Below the pieces are notes generated by a model. That model had not been told where the DNA came from, searched no databases, and saw only the letters and a list, made by a program, of their open reading frames with translations. From contig CAIKKY010000007.1 of assembly GCA_903828145.1 (NCBI GenBank), forward strand, positions 393,019-457,018: DNA of 64,000 nt, read 5' to 3'. The DNA is from an uncultured Hyphomicrobiales bacterium (GTDB lineage Bacteria; Pseudomonadota; Alphaproteobacteria; Rhizobiales; Devosiaceae). Both the position numbers and the translations under genes were made by a program. Positions 29,609-38,702 of the stretch are shown piece after piece (position 1 is the stretch's first letter; the number at the start of each line of letters is the position of its first letter).

Positions 29609-30322
29609 CTAATAGGTCAGCTCGGTAAACCGGGCGGACCGTCCATCATAGAGCAGCAGGCGGCCCACCAGCGGCTCGCCCAGCCCGCAGATGAGCTTGA
29701 TCGCCTCCATCGCCATCAGCGTGCCAATAACGCCCGTCACCGCCCCGAGTACGCCCACGGCCTCGCAGCTTGGCAGGTCGTCGGGCGCGGGCCGGTCCGG
29801 ATAGAGGGCATCGAACCCCGGACGGTCGGGCATGAACACCGTGATCTGGCCATCGAACATCGACACCGCGCCCGAGACCACGGGCTTGCCGAGGGCCTTC
29901 GCCGCGCGCGCCACCACAGCCCGGGTGTCGAAATTGTCACTGCCATCCACCACAATATCATAAGGCGTTATGATGGATTGTGCAGTGTCCGCGCCGAGTC
30001 GCGCATTATGGGCATGAAACTGGACATGCGGGTTCAGGCCGGCCACGAAATCGCGCGCCGTCAGCACCTTCTCTCGGTCAACGGCATCGCTGCGGTGCAG
30101 AATTTGCCGCTGCAGGTTGGAGAGACTGACCACATCATCGTCCACAACGCCCAGCGTGCCGACACCCGCCGCCGCCAGATAGGCAATAACCGGGCTGCCG
30201 AGTCCACCGGCGCCGACAACCAGCACGCGGGCAGCTTTCAGCGCCTGCTGACCGGCGCCGCCCATGTCCTTGAGCACAATGTGGCGGGCATAGCGGGCAA
30301 TCTCGTCAGGCCCGAGGCTCAT
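29609..30322 (-). CDS. moeB: MoeB/ThiF-type E1-like adenylyltransferase
   Basis: Adenylates the C-terminal glycine of a ubiquitin-like sulfur carrier (MoaD or ThiS), 237 residues. The nucleotide loop LVVGAGGLGSPVIAYL follows the R-finger region RYARHIVLKDMGGAGQ. The catalytic-type cysteine lies in DLPSCEAVGVLG, and VDGSDNFDTRAVVARA is the usual crossover region. The zinc-binding CxxC pairs of E. coli MoeB are missing, as in many alphaproteobacterial homologs. The start at 30322 lies 1 base after the dut stop. MoaD versus ThiS specificity is not decided. Confidence 0.9.
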   Translation of the reverse strand: MSLGPDEIARYARHIVLKDMGGAGQQALKAARVLVVGAGGLGSPVIAYLAAAGVGTLGVVDDDVVSLSNLQRQILHRSDAVDREKVLTARDFVAGLNPHVQFHAHNARLGADTAQSIITPYDIVVDGSDNFDTRAVVARAAKALGKPVVSGAVSMFDGQITVFMPDRPGFDALYPDRPAPDDLPSCEAVGVLGAVTGVIGTLMAMEAIKLICGLGEPLVGRLLLYDGRSARFTELTY

Positions 30323-30323
30323 C

Positions 30324-30779
30324 TCAGCGGCCCGTCGACCCGAAGCCGCCCGCGCCGCGCTCGGTCGCATCAAGACGATCGACGAGGCCGAACAGCGGGC
30401 GGACCACGGCCGCGACCACCAGCTGGGCAATGCGGTCGCCGCGCATGATGGTGAAGGGCTCATCGCCCAGATTGATGAGAATGACCTTCACCTCGCCACG
30501 ATAGTCCGCGTCGATCGTGCCGGGGCTGTTGAGCACCGTCACCCCGTGCTTGGCCGCAAGCCCCGAACGCGGGCGGACCTGTCCCTCAAAGCCGGCAGGC
30601 AGGCCAAGAACAAGCCCGGTGGGCACCAGGGCGCGCGCGCCCGGCGCGAGCACCATCGGTTCGCCTTCCGGCACCGCGGCCCGCAGATCGGCACCGGCCG
30701 CGCCCGCCGAGTGCGCCGCTGGCGGCTCAAGCCCTTCGCCATGCGGCAACACCTGATAGGCAATGGCCATCGTGTTCAT
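30324..30779 (-). CDS. dut: dUTP diphosphatase
   Basis: Trimeric dUTPase, 151 residues, hydrolysing dUTP to dUMP. Conserved motifs: ADLRAAVP (I), [12 protein letters not shown] (II), [14 protein letters not shown] (III), [10 protein letters not shown] (IV), and the C-terminal [11 protein letters not shown] (V), which closes over the substrate. ATG 30779 follows a run of seven Gs five bases upstream. A GTG at 30785 is possible. Gene order ubiE-ubiB-dut-moeB, closely packed. Confidence 0.97.
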   Translation of the reverse strand: MNTMAIAYQVLPHGEGLEPPAAHSAGAAGADLRAAVPEGEPMVLAPGARALVPTGLVLGLPAGFEGQVRPRSGLAAKHGVTVLNSPGTIDADYRGEVKVILINLGDEPFTIMRGDRIAQLVVAAVVRPLFGLVDRLDATERGAGGFGSTGR

Positions 30780-30781
30780 GC

Positions 30782-32308
30782 TCACCCCCCCTTAACGAGC
30801 AGGGTGACAAGCACGGCGAGGAGCGCCACCACCCCATAGGGCCAAAACCGGGCCCGGCTCTGGCGGGCAGCGAGGTCCGCGCGCCACAACGCAAGCGCCT
30901 GTTCGGCTGAAGTCACGAGCGCAGGAAGCCGTCCGAGCGTCTTGAGGGCCGTATCGGCATGTTCGCCCAGCTCTTCGAGCCGACCCATCGGCCCGGCGGA
31001 GCGCCGGACCCAATCGCCGACAATCGGTTCGCTGACGGTCCAGATATCGAGCGTCGGATCAATGGATCGCGCCACGCCTTCGACCAGCACCATGGATTTT
31101 TGCAGCAGGATCAGTTCGGGCCGCGCCCGCATTTCAAACAGTTCAGTGGTCGCGAACAATTGGCCGAGCACCTTGGCCATCGAAATCTCGGCCACGTTGC
31201 GCCCATGTTGCGGCTCGCCAATGGCGCGAAGCGCCAGCGCGAATTCATCGACGCTCTGGTGCGCCGGCACATAGCCGATATCGAAGTGCAGCTTCGCGAT
31301 GCGGTAGTAGTCCCGCGTGATGAACCCATAGAGAATTTCAGCGAGGAACCGCCGCTCGCGCCGACCGATGCGGCCCATGATGCCGAAATCGACGGCGATA
31401 ATGCCGTTATTGCGCGGATCGGCGAACAGGTTACCCGGGTGCAGATCGGCGTGGAAAAAACCATCGCGGATCGTGTGGATCAGGAAGTTGCGCAGCAGGT
31501 TGCTGGCCAGCGCCTTGCGGTCTATGCCTGCCCTGTCGAGAGCCGCGAAATCGCGGATGGGAATGCCATCGACCCAGCTTGTGGTGAGAATTGTGCGGCC
31601 CGAATGGTCCCACAGCACATCGGGAATGGCGAAGCCTTCATCGGGTTTCAGGTTTTCCGCAAACTCCGAAATCGCCGCGGCTTCCATCCGCAGATCGAGT
31701 TCCAGCCGTGCTGATCGGTCGAGAATGCCGACAATTTCAACCGGCCGCAGCCGCCGCAGGCGCGGCACCAGACGCTCCATCAGGCGCGCCCCGGCCAACT
31801 GGCTTTCAAGATCGGCATGGAAGCGCTCAATCACACCCGGCCGCAAAATCTTGACGGCGACCTGCCGCCTGATGCCGTCGTGCTCCAGCGTCGCCCGGTG
31901 CACCTGTGCAATCGAGGCCGCCGCCACGGGGGGCGAGATATCCTTGAGGTCCGCCGCCTTGGCCCCCAGTTCCGCCTCAAGCAGGCCGGGCACCAGCGCC
32001 GGATCGAACGGGTCCATCTGGTCCTGCAACACCGAAAGGTCGGCCGCCACAGCGCTGCCAACGATATCCGGCCGGGTCGCCAGGGTCTGGCCAAACTTCA
32101 CATAGGTCGGCCCCAGCCGGTTCAGCGCCCGCGTCAGCCGCTCGACGCGACCGGTTTGCCGCACGGAAGCCCGTTCAAACAGGCGGCCGAAGCGGAGACC
32201 GGCGCGCAGTGATGGCGGCAGGCCCTCGTTATCGAGCAGTGACAGTGCGCCTTCGCGCGCCAGAACATAGCCTGCACCCAGCAGGCGGAAATAGGCACCA
32301 AACCCCAT
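30782..32308 (-). CDS. ubiB: UbiB atypical protein kinase-like factor of ubiquinone synthesis
   Basis: ABC1/ADCK/UbiB family ATPase supporting ubiquinone biosynthesis, about 508 residues. Family features: [14 protein letters not shown] (the KxGQ motif region), [14 protein letters not shown] (A-rich loop), DLHPGNLF (catalytic) and VDFGIMGRI (DFG). Two C-terminal hydrophobic segments anchor it. The start at 32308 follows GGAAG and comes 2 bases after the ubiE stop. Both neighbours are consistent with quinone synthesis. Confidence 0.96.
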   Translation of the reverse strand: MGFGAYFRLLGAGYVLAREGALSLLDNEGLPPSLRAGLRFGRLFERASVRQTGRVERLTRALNRLGPTYVKFGQTLATRPDIVGSAVAADLSVLQDQMDPFDPALVPGLLEAELGAKAADLKDISPPVAAASIAQVHRATLEHDGIRRQVAVKILRPGVIERFHADLESQLAGARLMERLVPRLRRLRPVEIVGILDRSARLELDLRMEAAAISEFAENLKPDEGFAIPDVLWDHSGRTILTTSWVDGIPIRDFAALDRAGIDRKALASNLLRNFLIHTIRDGFFHADLHPGNLFADPRNNGIIAVDFGIMGRIGRRERRFLAEILYGFITRDYYRIAKLHFDIGYVPAHQSVDEFALALRAIGEPQHGRNVAEISMAKVLGQLFATTELFEMRARPELILLQKSMVLVEGVARSIDPTLDIWTVSEPIVGDWVRRSAGPMGRLEELGEHADTALKTLGRLPALVTSAEQALALWRADLAARQSRARFWPYGVVALLAVLVTLLVKGG

Positions 32309-32310
32309 GC

Positions 32311-33072
32311 TCAGAGCTTCCACGCGCCATGGAGCGCGGCAATATTGCCTGAATAGGCCGTATGCGTCACGCGCCGGAAGCCGGCATCGGCAATCATCTG
32401 GCTGAAGTGCTCGGCCGTGGGAAACTTGCGGATGGATTCAACGAGATACTGATAAGGCTGCGCGTCACCCGCCACGAGCCCGCCCACTGGCGGAATCACC
32501 CGGTCAGAAAACAGCCGGTACGCCTGATCGAGCATCGGCACGTCCACCTGGCTGAATTCGAGGCAGAGGAACCGTCCGCCGCGTTTCAGCACCCGATGCG
32601 CTTCGCTGAGCGCTCTGTCGATGCGGGGCACGTTCCTTATGCCGAAGGCGATGGTATAGGCGTCGAAATGATTGTCGGGGAAGGGGAGTTCTTCCGCATT
32701 GGCCTCAACAAAACTCACCCGATCCGGGAAGCGCGATCCCAGGGCGCGCTCGGCCCCCACGCGCAGCATGTCGGTATTGATGTCGCTGACCGTGACTTCG
32801 GCATGGCCTACCGAGGCATTGATAATGCGCTCGGCGATGTCGCCGGTGCCGCCGGCCATATCGAGCACGCGATAGGCCGCGCCGCCTTTCGGCGGGGCCA
32901 GTCGGGCCACCAGGGCATCTTTCCACAGGCGGTGCACGCCACCGCTCATCAGGTCATTCATCAGGTCGTAGCGGTCGGCCACCCGATGGAACACATCGTT
33001 GACCAGCCCCTGCTTTTCCGTAAGCGGCACGGTCCGCTCGCCAAAATGCGTTGTCTCGGTGGGGTTGGTCAT
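32311..33072 (-). CDS. ubiE: Ubiquinone/menaquinone C-methyltransferase
   Basis: SAM-dependent C-methyltransferase, 253 residues. Motif I is [16 protein letters not shown], and [20 protein letters not shown] and LCLEFSQVD are UbiE signatures. The start was chosen at the second of two adjacent ATGs (33072), 7 bases after GGAG. It is the first gene of ubiE-ubiB-dut-moeB. Confidence 0.97.
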   Translation of the reverse strand: MTNPTETTHFGERTVPLTEKQGLVNDVFHRVADRYDLMNDLMSGGVHRLWKDALVARLAPPKGGAAYRVLDMAGGTGDIAERIINASVGHAEVTVSDINTDMLRVGAERALGSRFPDRVSFVEANAEELPFPDNHFDAYTIAFGIRNVPRIDRALSEAHRVLKRGGRFLCLEFSQVDVPMLDQAYRLFSDRVIPPVGGLVAGDAQPYQYLVESIRKFPTAEHFSQMIADAGFRRVTHTAYSGNIAALHGAWKL

Positions 33073-33136
33073 CATCAGACTCCAGTTGCCTCGCGTTATA
33101 GCCAAAGGCCGCGCCGAGGGAAATGGGCCCCTCGGC

Positions 33137-33547
33137 CTACATGCGGGTGCCCGGCAGATGGCTCGCCTGGGTGACCCAATCGGTAAACAACGCCCTGTCG
33201 AGCGGTTCAGCCTCACTGATGTGGAGATAGCGCACATCGGCCACCTTCGAGCCCACGGGCGGCAGCGGCTTTAGCAGCCCGCCCTTGAAGAACGAAACCT
33301 TGATATAGGCTGTCATGCAGTGCAGCCCGAGGAACCATCCGCCATCGCCTGCGCCATAGAGCGGCGAGTTCCATTTCACCGCTTTCACCACGCCCGGCAC
33401 GGCGCGGGTCACAATCTCGTCAATCTCGCGGCCCACCGCGCTTTTCCAGCCGGGCATGGCAGCAATATAGGCGTTGATGGGCCCCTGGCCTTCGCCCTTC
33501 GGGATCTGCGGATTGCCTCCGGTGAGGAGGCGCGCGGATTCGGTCAT
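33137..33547 (-). CDS. DUF1801 family protein
   Basis: Small soluble protein of 136 residues with the DUF1801/YdhG pattern: [40 protein letters not shown] and [17 protein letters not shown]. The function of this family is unknown. The frame extends to 33688, but ATG 33547 has a GGAG site and starts at the conserved region. It stands alone upstream of ubiE, with 64 bases between them. Confidence 0.85.
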   Translation of the reverse strand: MTESARLLTGGNPQIPKGEGQGPINAYIAAMPGWKSAVGREIDEIVTRAVPGVVKAVKWNSPLYGAGDGGWFLGLHCMTAYIKVSFFKGGLLKPLPPVGSKVADVRYLHISEAEPLDRALFTDWVTQASHLPGTRM

Positions 33548-33611
33548 GATCGGTCTCCGGTGGCGCCATAAAAGCACCGGGCGCGCATCCTGCGCCAGCC
33601 CTTTGTGCCGC

Positions 33612-34916
33612 TCAGGCCGCTGCGGGCGGAAGCTCGCTGACATATTCCTTGAACTTACCCGCCGCATTGGCGACCAGCGCGTCGACAAACCGGATGGTCA
33701 CATCGGCATCGCCGAACAGGCCCTCTGCCATCGCCAGCCGGAAGTCCTCAAGCCGGGTGAGGTCATAATCGATGCCCTGCGGCAGCCGTACCTCATAGGC
33801 CGTGGGGCCGATCTGGGCGACCTGCCAGCGCTTGGCGCCGATGATGGTTCGCAGCTTGGCCACTTGGTCCTGCCCGAAACGCACCCGCCCATCGGGATGG
33901 CGGAAGAGGTCGATCGTCCGTCCTGAAATGCGCTCGATGACACTGAGGCTGCGTCCGCAGGCACAGGGCGCGCCGCGAACGGCCCGGTCGCCCTGATCAT
34001 ACCGGATCAGCGGAAACGCCGTTGAGCCGAACGGCGTTACCACCACGCGACCCTCTTCACCGGGCGCCACAGGCCACCCCTGATCGTCAACGATCTCGAC
34101 CAGCACGTGTTCATCGTTGACGTGGAGGCCCGGCCCTTCGGGGCACGGGTGAGCCAACGACCCGCTCTCTTTCGAGCTATAGAGCCCGAAGATGTCTGCC
34201 CCGAAGACCTCGCGCACATAATCCCGCTCATAGGGCTCGACCGTGCCGCCCCGGGCGAAAAATCCTTTGACCCTGATGGGCCGCCCGGCGGCGTCGCTGA
34301 TCCGGGCCAGCTCCACGATCAGCCCAGCGGCGACGGTCACATAGTCGGCCTTGGTGCTGACCATGCCCTCAAACAGCTCGTGGGCGGAAAAGGGCCGGGG
34401 CGAAACATACTGCCGTCCGCGCTGCGCTGACCGAAGCCAGGGCGGCCCCCAGGAACCGGGCAGTTTGGTGATCGCCGTCAACGGCGTGTCGACATAAAGC
34501 TGGTTGAGATAGGTCTTCGACCAGTCCACGCCCTGCCACAGGCTCGCGCGCCAGATCGCCGCCGTCGCGAGCTGGACGAGATAGGTCGTGGTCCGCACCG
34601 TCACCGGGTCGCCCGTGGAGCCCGAGGTCATCATGTCCTTGAACGGCCCATGAGCGGCCGGTGGATTGGCCGACAGTATTTTTGCGTGATGCGCGGTCAC
34701 ATCGGCTCGACCGAGGATCGGGATGTCGTTCCAGCGGTCCCAGTTGATTCCGCCTGAGGCCGAAAACACGGAGTTGAGCCGGAACCGGTAGAACGGACTG
34801 TGCGCCCGCGCGCCGATCAACAGATCAACCAGTTGCCGCCGCTGCCAATCGACGAGCCGCTGCCCGGGCCAGTACTGGCTCTCAAGCAGCATCTCATAAT
34901 GGGCCCGTTGGTTCAT
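33612..34916 (-). CDS. PaaK/CapK-like adenylate-forming enzyme
   Basis: ANL-superfamily enzyme related to phenylacetate-CoA ligase and CapK, 434 residues, expected to activate a carboxylate as its AMP ester. The P-loop is MTSGSTGDPVTVR. FGLYSSKESGSLAHPC and the cysteines near GAPCACGRSL resemble the zinc-binding site of CapK-like proteins. RISGRTIDLFRHPDGR is the hinge, and the catalytic lysine is probably in NAAGKFKEYVSEL. The substrate is unknown. It lies 31 bases after another ANL enzyme with the same orientation, so the two probably work in one pathway. Confidence 0.85.
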   Translation of the reverse strand: MNQRAHYEMLLESQYWPGQRLVDWQRRQLVDLLIGARAHSPFYRFRLNSVFSASGGINWDRWNDIPILGRADVTAHHAKILSANPPAAHGPFKDMMTSGSTGDPVTVRTTTYLVQLATAAIWRASLWQGVDWSKTYLNQLYVDTPLTAITKLPGSWGPPWLRSAQRGRQYVSPRPFSAHELFEGMVSTKADYVTVAAGLIVELARISDAAGRPIRVKGFFARGGTVEPYERDYVREVFGADIFGLYSSKESGSLAHPCPEGPGLHVNDEHVLVEIVDDQGWPVAPGEEGRVVVTPFGSTAFPLIRYDQGDRAVRGAPCACGRSLSVIERISGRTIDLFRHPDGRVRFGQDQVAKLRTIIGAKRWQVAQIGPTAYEVRLPQGIDYDLTRLEDFRLAMAEGLFGDADVTIRFVDALVANAAGKFKEYVSELPPAAA

Positions 34917-34947
34917 GGACGTCCCCGTCGGGCAACGCGGCGCTGCA

Positions 34948-36375
34948 TCAATAGGCCGCAGCGTTGCCCTTGGCCTGCTCGCCCTGTTGGCGCATCAGCT
35001 TGCCGCTTTCATTATAAGGCAGGGCCGAGACGAAATAGATGGCCTGCGGCACGAGCGCTGAAAGCCGGATGCGCCCCGTCGCTTCGCGGATTGCGGCCGC
35101 CAGGGCCTTGGGATTCTGCCCCGTGTCGGCATGAACAAGCAGGGCCAGATGGGCCACGCCGCCAGCGCCCATCTCGGGGAAAGCCATCACGGCATTGATT
35201 CCCGGAATTCCGCGCGCCGCCTCATCGACCTGCACCGGGTTCACCTTGATCCCGCCGACATCGAACTGCTCGCTGGCGCGTCCCACGATGCGGATGCGGC
35301 CATCGCTGATGATGCCGATATCGCCGGGGTAGAACCAGCCGTTCCGGAAGTGGCTCTCGGTCAGATCGGCGTTGTTGATATAGGACGAGATCATCACCGG
35401 CGTCTTGACCCGCACGAGCCCCGGCGTGCCATCGGCGAGGCCCTGTCCAGCGTCATCGACGATCTCGACGCTCACGCCGGGCAGAATCATCGATTCCGAG
35501 GTATCGGCGCTGCCGGCATCGCGGATGATGGACGCGGCCACCACGCTGGCCTCGGAACTGCCATAGCCAACGTTCACGCAATCGAAAACCTCAAGCCAGG
35601 CTTCGAGCGCCCGCCGCGTGACCATGCCGCCGCCCGAGCCGAGGACCGGAATTTTCGTGCTGACCGGGCCTGCCTCGCGGACCATGGCATCGACCTGTCC
35701 GGGCGAGGCCACCAGCTGATGCGCGCCCAGGGCCTGTAGCGCCTCGATTGTGTTGGCAATCACGATTGTTGCGCCATTGAGCAGCAGCGCCAGCGGCGCG
35801 CCAGCGCCCACAAGCGACAGGGGCGGAAAGGCGCAGGCCACGCTATTGCTCGGGAAGCGCCAGACCGTTTCAAATCGCCGCAATTGCAGCCCGTAGGAAA
35901 TACTCATGTATTTCGGCGTCCCGGTGGTGCCCGATGAGCGGGCGATACACCAGGGACTATCGACGGAGATCGGCCCCTCGAGGGCCTCAAAGCCGGTCGG
36001 GGCGCCCTTGGGCAGGGTCTGCCAGCTGCGATCGACCGCAAAAGCGCGGGGGTGCGTCACGGCCCGCGCGGGATCAGTAAACAGGTAGTGGGTGACGTTG
36101 ATCCCGTGCGAAAGCAGGTCCGGCCGCGCTTCCACCCACGATGCACCCAACAGCGCCGTGCCGAGCATCAATGCATAGGCCGTAACCCAGTTGTTGCAAT
36201 CAAGCGCAACAAGGGAGTTGGGCAGGACGCCGCGTCCCTGCATGTGCCGCGCGGCCGCTTTGGCGAGGTCCAGAAGCCCCTCAAAACTGATCTCGCCGCC
36301 GGTCCAGCGTAACGCTGCCTTCTGCGGGTGCTCGGTGGCTATGGCGATAAAGCGGCTGGCGAGGGTGTCGGTCAT
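34948..36375 (-). CDS. AMP-dependent acyl-CoA synthetase/ligase-like
   Basis: ANL-superfamily acyl or aryl ligase, 475 residues. P-loop ARSSGTTGTPKYMSISY; A5-like GYGSSEASVV; YPGDIGIISDGRIRIVGR carries the A7/A8 motifs; the catalytic lysine is in LPYNESGKLMRQ near the C-terminus. The substrate cannot be inferred. No carrier protein or thiolation domain is nearby. The ATG is only 8 bases from the T-tract of the terminator behind the outer membrane protein gene, so expression depends on read-through or on an internal promoter. Confidence 0.88.
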   Translation of the reverse strand: MTDTLASRFIAIATEHPQKAALRWTGGEISFEGLLDLAKAAARHMQGRGVLPNSLVALDCNNWVTAYALMLGTALLGASWVEARPDLLSHGINVTHYLFTDPARAVTHPRAFAVDRSWQTLPKGAPTGFEALEGPISVDSPWCIARSSGTTGTPKYMSISYGLQLRRFETVWRFPSNSVACAFPPLSLVGAGAPLALLLNGATIVIANTIEALQALGAHQLVASPGQVDAMVREAGPVSTKIPVLGSGGGMVTRRALEAWLEVFDCVNVGYGSSEASVVAASIIRDAGSADTSESMILPGVSVEIVDDAGQGLADGTPGLVRVKTPVMISSYINNADLTESHFRNGWFYPGDIGIISDGRIRIVGRASEQFDVGGIKVNPVQVDEAARGIPGINAVMAFPEMGAGGVAHLALLVHADTGQNPKALAAAIREATGRIRLSALVPQAIYFVSALPYNESGKLMRQQGEQAKGNAAAY

Positions 36376-36383
36376 GTCGGTCC

Positions 36384-36419
36384 AAAAAAAAGGGCAGGAG
36401 AGCGAAACGCCCTCCTGCC
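36384..36419 (-). terminator. Strong intrinsic terminator after the outer membrane protein gene
   Basis: On the minus strand GGCAGGAG and CTCCTGCC form an 8-bp stem (36412-36419 and 36393-36400), followed by C and eight Ts (36384-36391). It lies 21 bases after the stop of the beta-barrel gene and 8 bases before the next ATG. Confidence 0.92.
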
Positions 36420-36439
36420 GCTATCATCTGTCGTTCAGA

Positions 36440-37552
36440 TTAGAACTTGTGGTTGAAGCCGGCCTTGAGCAGCTGCATCGTCAGATCATATTCGTAGGTC
36501 TGCGTGGCCGGGCCCATTTCGACATCGGCGGCTTCGGCATCGTAGTAGGGCACTTCGATCTGGCCCTGATACCGAACGTTCGGCACGTTGACGTAGCTGT
36601 AGCCGATGAACACCGAGTTGGATTCGTCGATGGCGAGGTCAACCTGAGCGCCAACGGTCCAGCCGACGCTGGTCTGGCTGTCTGCCCACGATCCGCCAAT
36701 CGGCGTATTGTCGTGCTGGAACCCGACATCGCAATTGACGCCCAATTCGGGATCATCTGGATCGAAGCAAACGTCTTCAGTTCCCGAAACCGAGTTCTTG
36801 AGGGTCGTACCCACCATGGCCAGACCGCCATTGACGGTGAACAGGGCCGCATCGGCGGCGATACCGGCACGGGCAACAGCCAGCGCGGTCCAATCGACGT
36901 TCAGCTCGGTATGCGTGCTGCTGGACCCTTCGTACTCGTACTCGTACTCGTAAGCGGCTTCCGGATCGGCGCCGCCATCATGATACTCATAGGAATCGCG
37001 GCTGTCCGCAATCGAGGCCATGGACGCCGACACTTCCGCGCCGAGAACCAGAGCGTCGTTCTGAACCAGAACACCCGCCTGGGCGCCAGCCAACCAGCCC
37101 TGAAGATTGTCGAGCGTCGAAGCCGGACCTTCAGGGTCGGTGAAGTCAATGTTCACGACCGTGCCTTCTTCGCCGCCAGACACCGAGCCGTAGCCGTAGC
37201 CAAATTCCGGATCAGCGTTCTGCGAAGTGGGACGGATGACCAGCGAACCGTCACCCGACGTCATGAGCAGGCCATAGGCCAGTTCCGGGTCCGATCCACA
37301 GAACGCGTCGGCGTTGCTCAGCGCGCCGCTAACGGTCAGCGATTCGAGCAAAGTCGAATTATCCAGCGTGTTGCCGCCAAATTCGCCGTCGTCGAAGAAA
37401 TTGCAGTCCAGCGAATCTGCAGCGTTGCCGGCAGCGCTGTAGCCAACATGTGCGCCGAGATAGACGCCGCTCCAGTCATGCGCTTCCTGCGCCAAAGCCG
37501 GCGAAGCCGCAATCAAAGCGAGCACGGCCGAAGCCGTAAAAGTCCTGTTCAT
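36440..37552 (-). CDS. Outer membrane beta-barrel protein
   Basis: Exported protein of 370 residues. A signal peptide (MNRTFTASAVLALIAASPALA) is followed by HDWSGVYLGAHVGYSAAG, the typical first strand of Omp25/OmpW-like barrels. The alternating pattern continues to LLKAGFNHKF, whose terminal Phe is the outer-membrane sorting signal. Unusually for a barrel it has several cysteines (in CNFF, DAFCGSD, EDVCFDPDD and VNCDVGF) that may form loop disulfides. An acidic, Tyr/Glu-rich loop is encoded by a hexanucleotide repeat. It is followed by its own terminator. Confidence 0.88.
   Translation of the reverse strand: MNRTFTASAVLALIAASPALAQEAHDWSGVYLGAHVGYSAAGNAADSLDCNFFDDGEFGGNTLDNSTLLESLTVSGALSNADAFCGSDPELAYGLLMTSGDGSLVIRPTSQNADPEFGYGYGSVSGGEEGTVVNIDFTDPEGPASTLDNLQGWLAGAQAGVLVQNDALVLGAEVSASMASIADSRDSYEYHDGGADPEAAYEYEYEYEGSSSTHTELNVDWTALAVARAGIAADAALFTVNGGLAMVGTTLKNSVSGTEDVCFDPDDPELGVNCDVGFQHDNTPIGGSWADSQTSVGWTVGAQVDLAIDESNSVFIGYSYVNVPNVRYQGQIEVPYYDAEAADVEMGPATQTYEYDLTMQLLKAGFNHKF
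36931..36953 (-). repeat. Tandem hexanucleotide repeat in a loop of the outer membrane protein
   Basis: 3.8 copies of TCGTAC on the plus strand, encoding alternating Tyr-Glu (YEYEYEY) on the minus strand. Copy-number changes would alter loop length without shifting the frame. Confidence 0.85.
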
Positions 37553-38108
37553 TACCCGAACCCCCAAGAATATTCCTGGTTACAGTTTATTTGCCATGGC
37601 GAATTCGGACAAGACACGGGGATTAAAAGTGGTCGGTAATTTGGTGCAAAATGGAGCAAATTAGGCAGGGCTGAAAATTCTGCAGCACCACTCAAAATTA
37701 TGTTCTTCCACTTAGTGAAATTTTGAAAAGTTACCCCGCAAAAATCTTCGAGGGTAATTTCTGCACAATTTCCTGAGACGGTTTTTTTGCTATGCGCGAA
37801 GACAATAGTAAGTAAAAAATCAGCAAAATTAATTGTGGTTTTGTCCCACAGGTGAGGAAAACAATTAAACGGAAACGCTCAGCCCTATAGCGGGAAACCG
37901 CGCAAGGCATCGAATGTTGATCGGCCGTGGTTGCGCGGGCGTGACGAGGCTAAGAGGCTCAGATCATTGCGGGATTGCGCGCAAAGCGGCGAGCTGGACC
38001 GGAATGTGCGGTCCATTTGTGGTGTTATCCGTATACCGCATAGGGCAATGCCAAGCATTTTGCGGGCTTGGCCCTGACAAAATGGTATAGGGTGCCTAGA
38101 TAATAGCC
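37553..38108. other. AT-rich intergenic region between divergent outer membrane protein and regulator genes
   Basis: 556 bases, distinctly AT-rich at about 37570-37870 compared with both sides. No plausible coding frame on either strand. It should hold the promoters for the barrel protein (left) and the response regulator (right). Confidence 0.6.
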
Positions 38109-38675
38109 ATGATGAGCACAAAAATGAGCACCGTGGACGATCTACTGAACGCTGACAGGAGCCTGCTCCTCGTTGATGACGACAAGACCTTCCTCACCCG
38201 GCTGGAACGGGCGATGGAGAAGCGCGGCTTCAGCGTGCGCAGCGCCGATACCGTCGCCGGTGGGCTTGCGGCGGTGGCGGAAAGTCCGCCGGCCTACGCC
38301 GTCGTCGATCTGCGGCTTGAAGACGGTAATGGGCTCGATGTCGTCGCGGCCCTCCACCTGAGGCGCGAAGATGCCCGCGCCGTGGTGTTGACCGGCTACG
38401 GTAACATTGCCACCGCCGTTACGGCCGTGAAGCTCGGGGCGGTCGATTACCTCTCAAAACCCGCCGATGCTGAAGACGTGATCAACGCGCTCCTCGCCAC
38501 CGACACCGAACCGCCTGAGCCGCCGGAAAATCCGATGTCGGCAGATCGTGTGCGGTGGGAGCATATCCAGCGGGTCTATGAACTGTGCGAGCGCAACGTG
38601 TCGGAAACGGCGCGGCGTCTCAATATGCATCGCCGCACGTTACAACGGATACTCGCCAAGCGCGCGCCGAAGTAA
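38109..38675 (+). CDS. ActR/RegA/PrrA-type response regulator
   Basis: Two-domain response regulator, 188 residues. Receiver: LLLVDDDKTF acidic pocket, phospho-acceptor Asp in AYAVVDLRLEDGNGLD, conserved Thr in VVLTGYG, Lys in YLSKPAD. C-terminal Fis-type helix-turn-helix: VYELCERNVSETARRLNMHRRTLQRIL, as in RegA/ActR redox and acid-response regulators. The proline-rich linker PEPPENP matches the family hinge. The cognate RegB/ActS kinase and SenC are not adjacent. ATG 38109 has no evident ribosome-binding site; ATG 38124 is an alternative. Confidence 0.9.
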   Translation: MMSTKMSTVDDLLNADRSLLLVDDDKTFLTRLERAMEKRGFSVRSADTVAGGLAAVAESPPAYAVVDLRLEDGNGLDVVAALHLRREDARAVVLTGYGNIATAVTAVKLGAVDYLSKPADAEDVINALLATDTEPPEPPENPMSADRVRWEHIQRVYELCERNVSETARRLNMHRRTLQRILAKRAPK

Positions 38676-38702
38676 GCTCTGCTATCCTTTGGGGAGAAGA
38701 GC

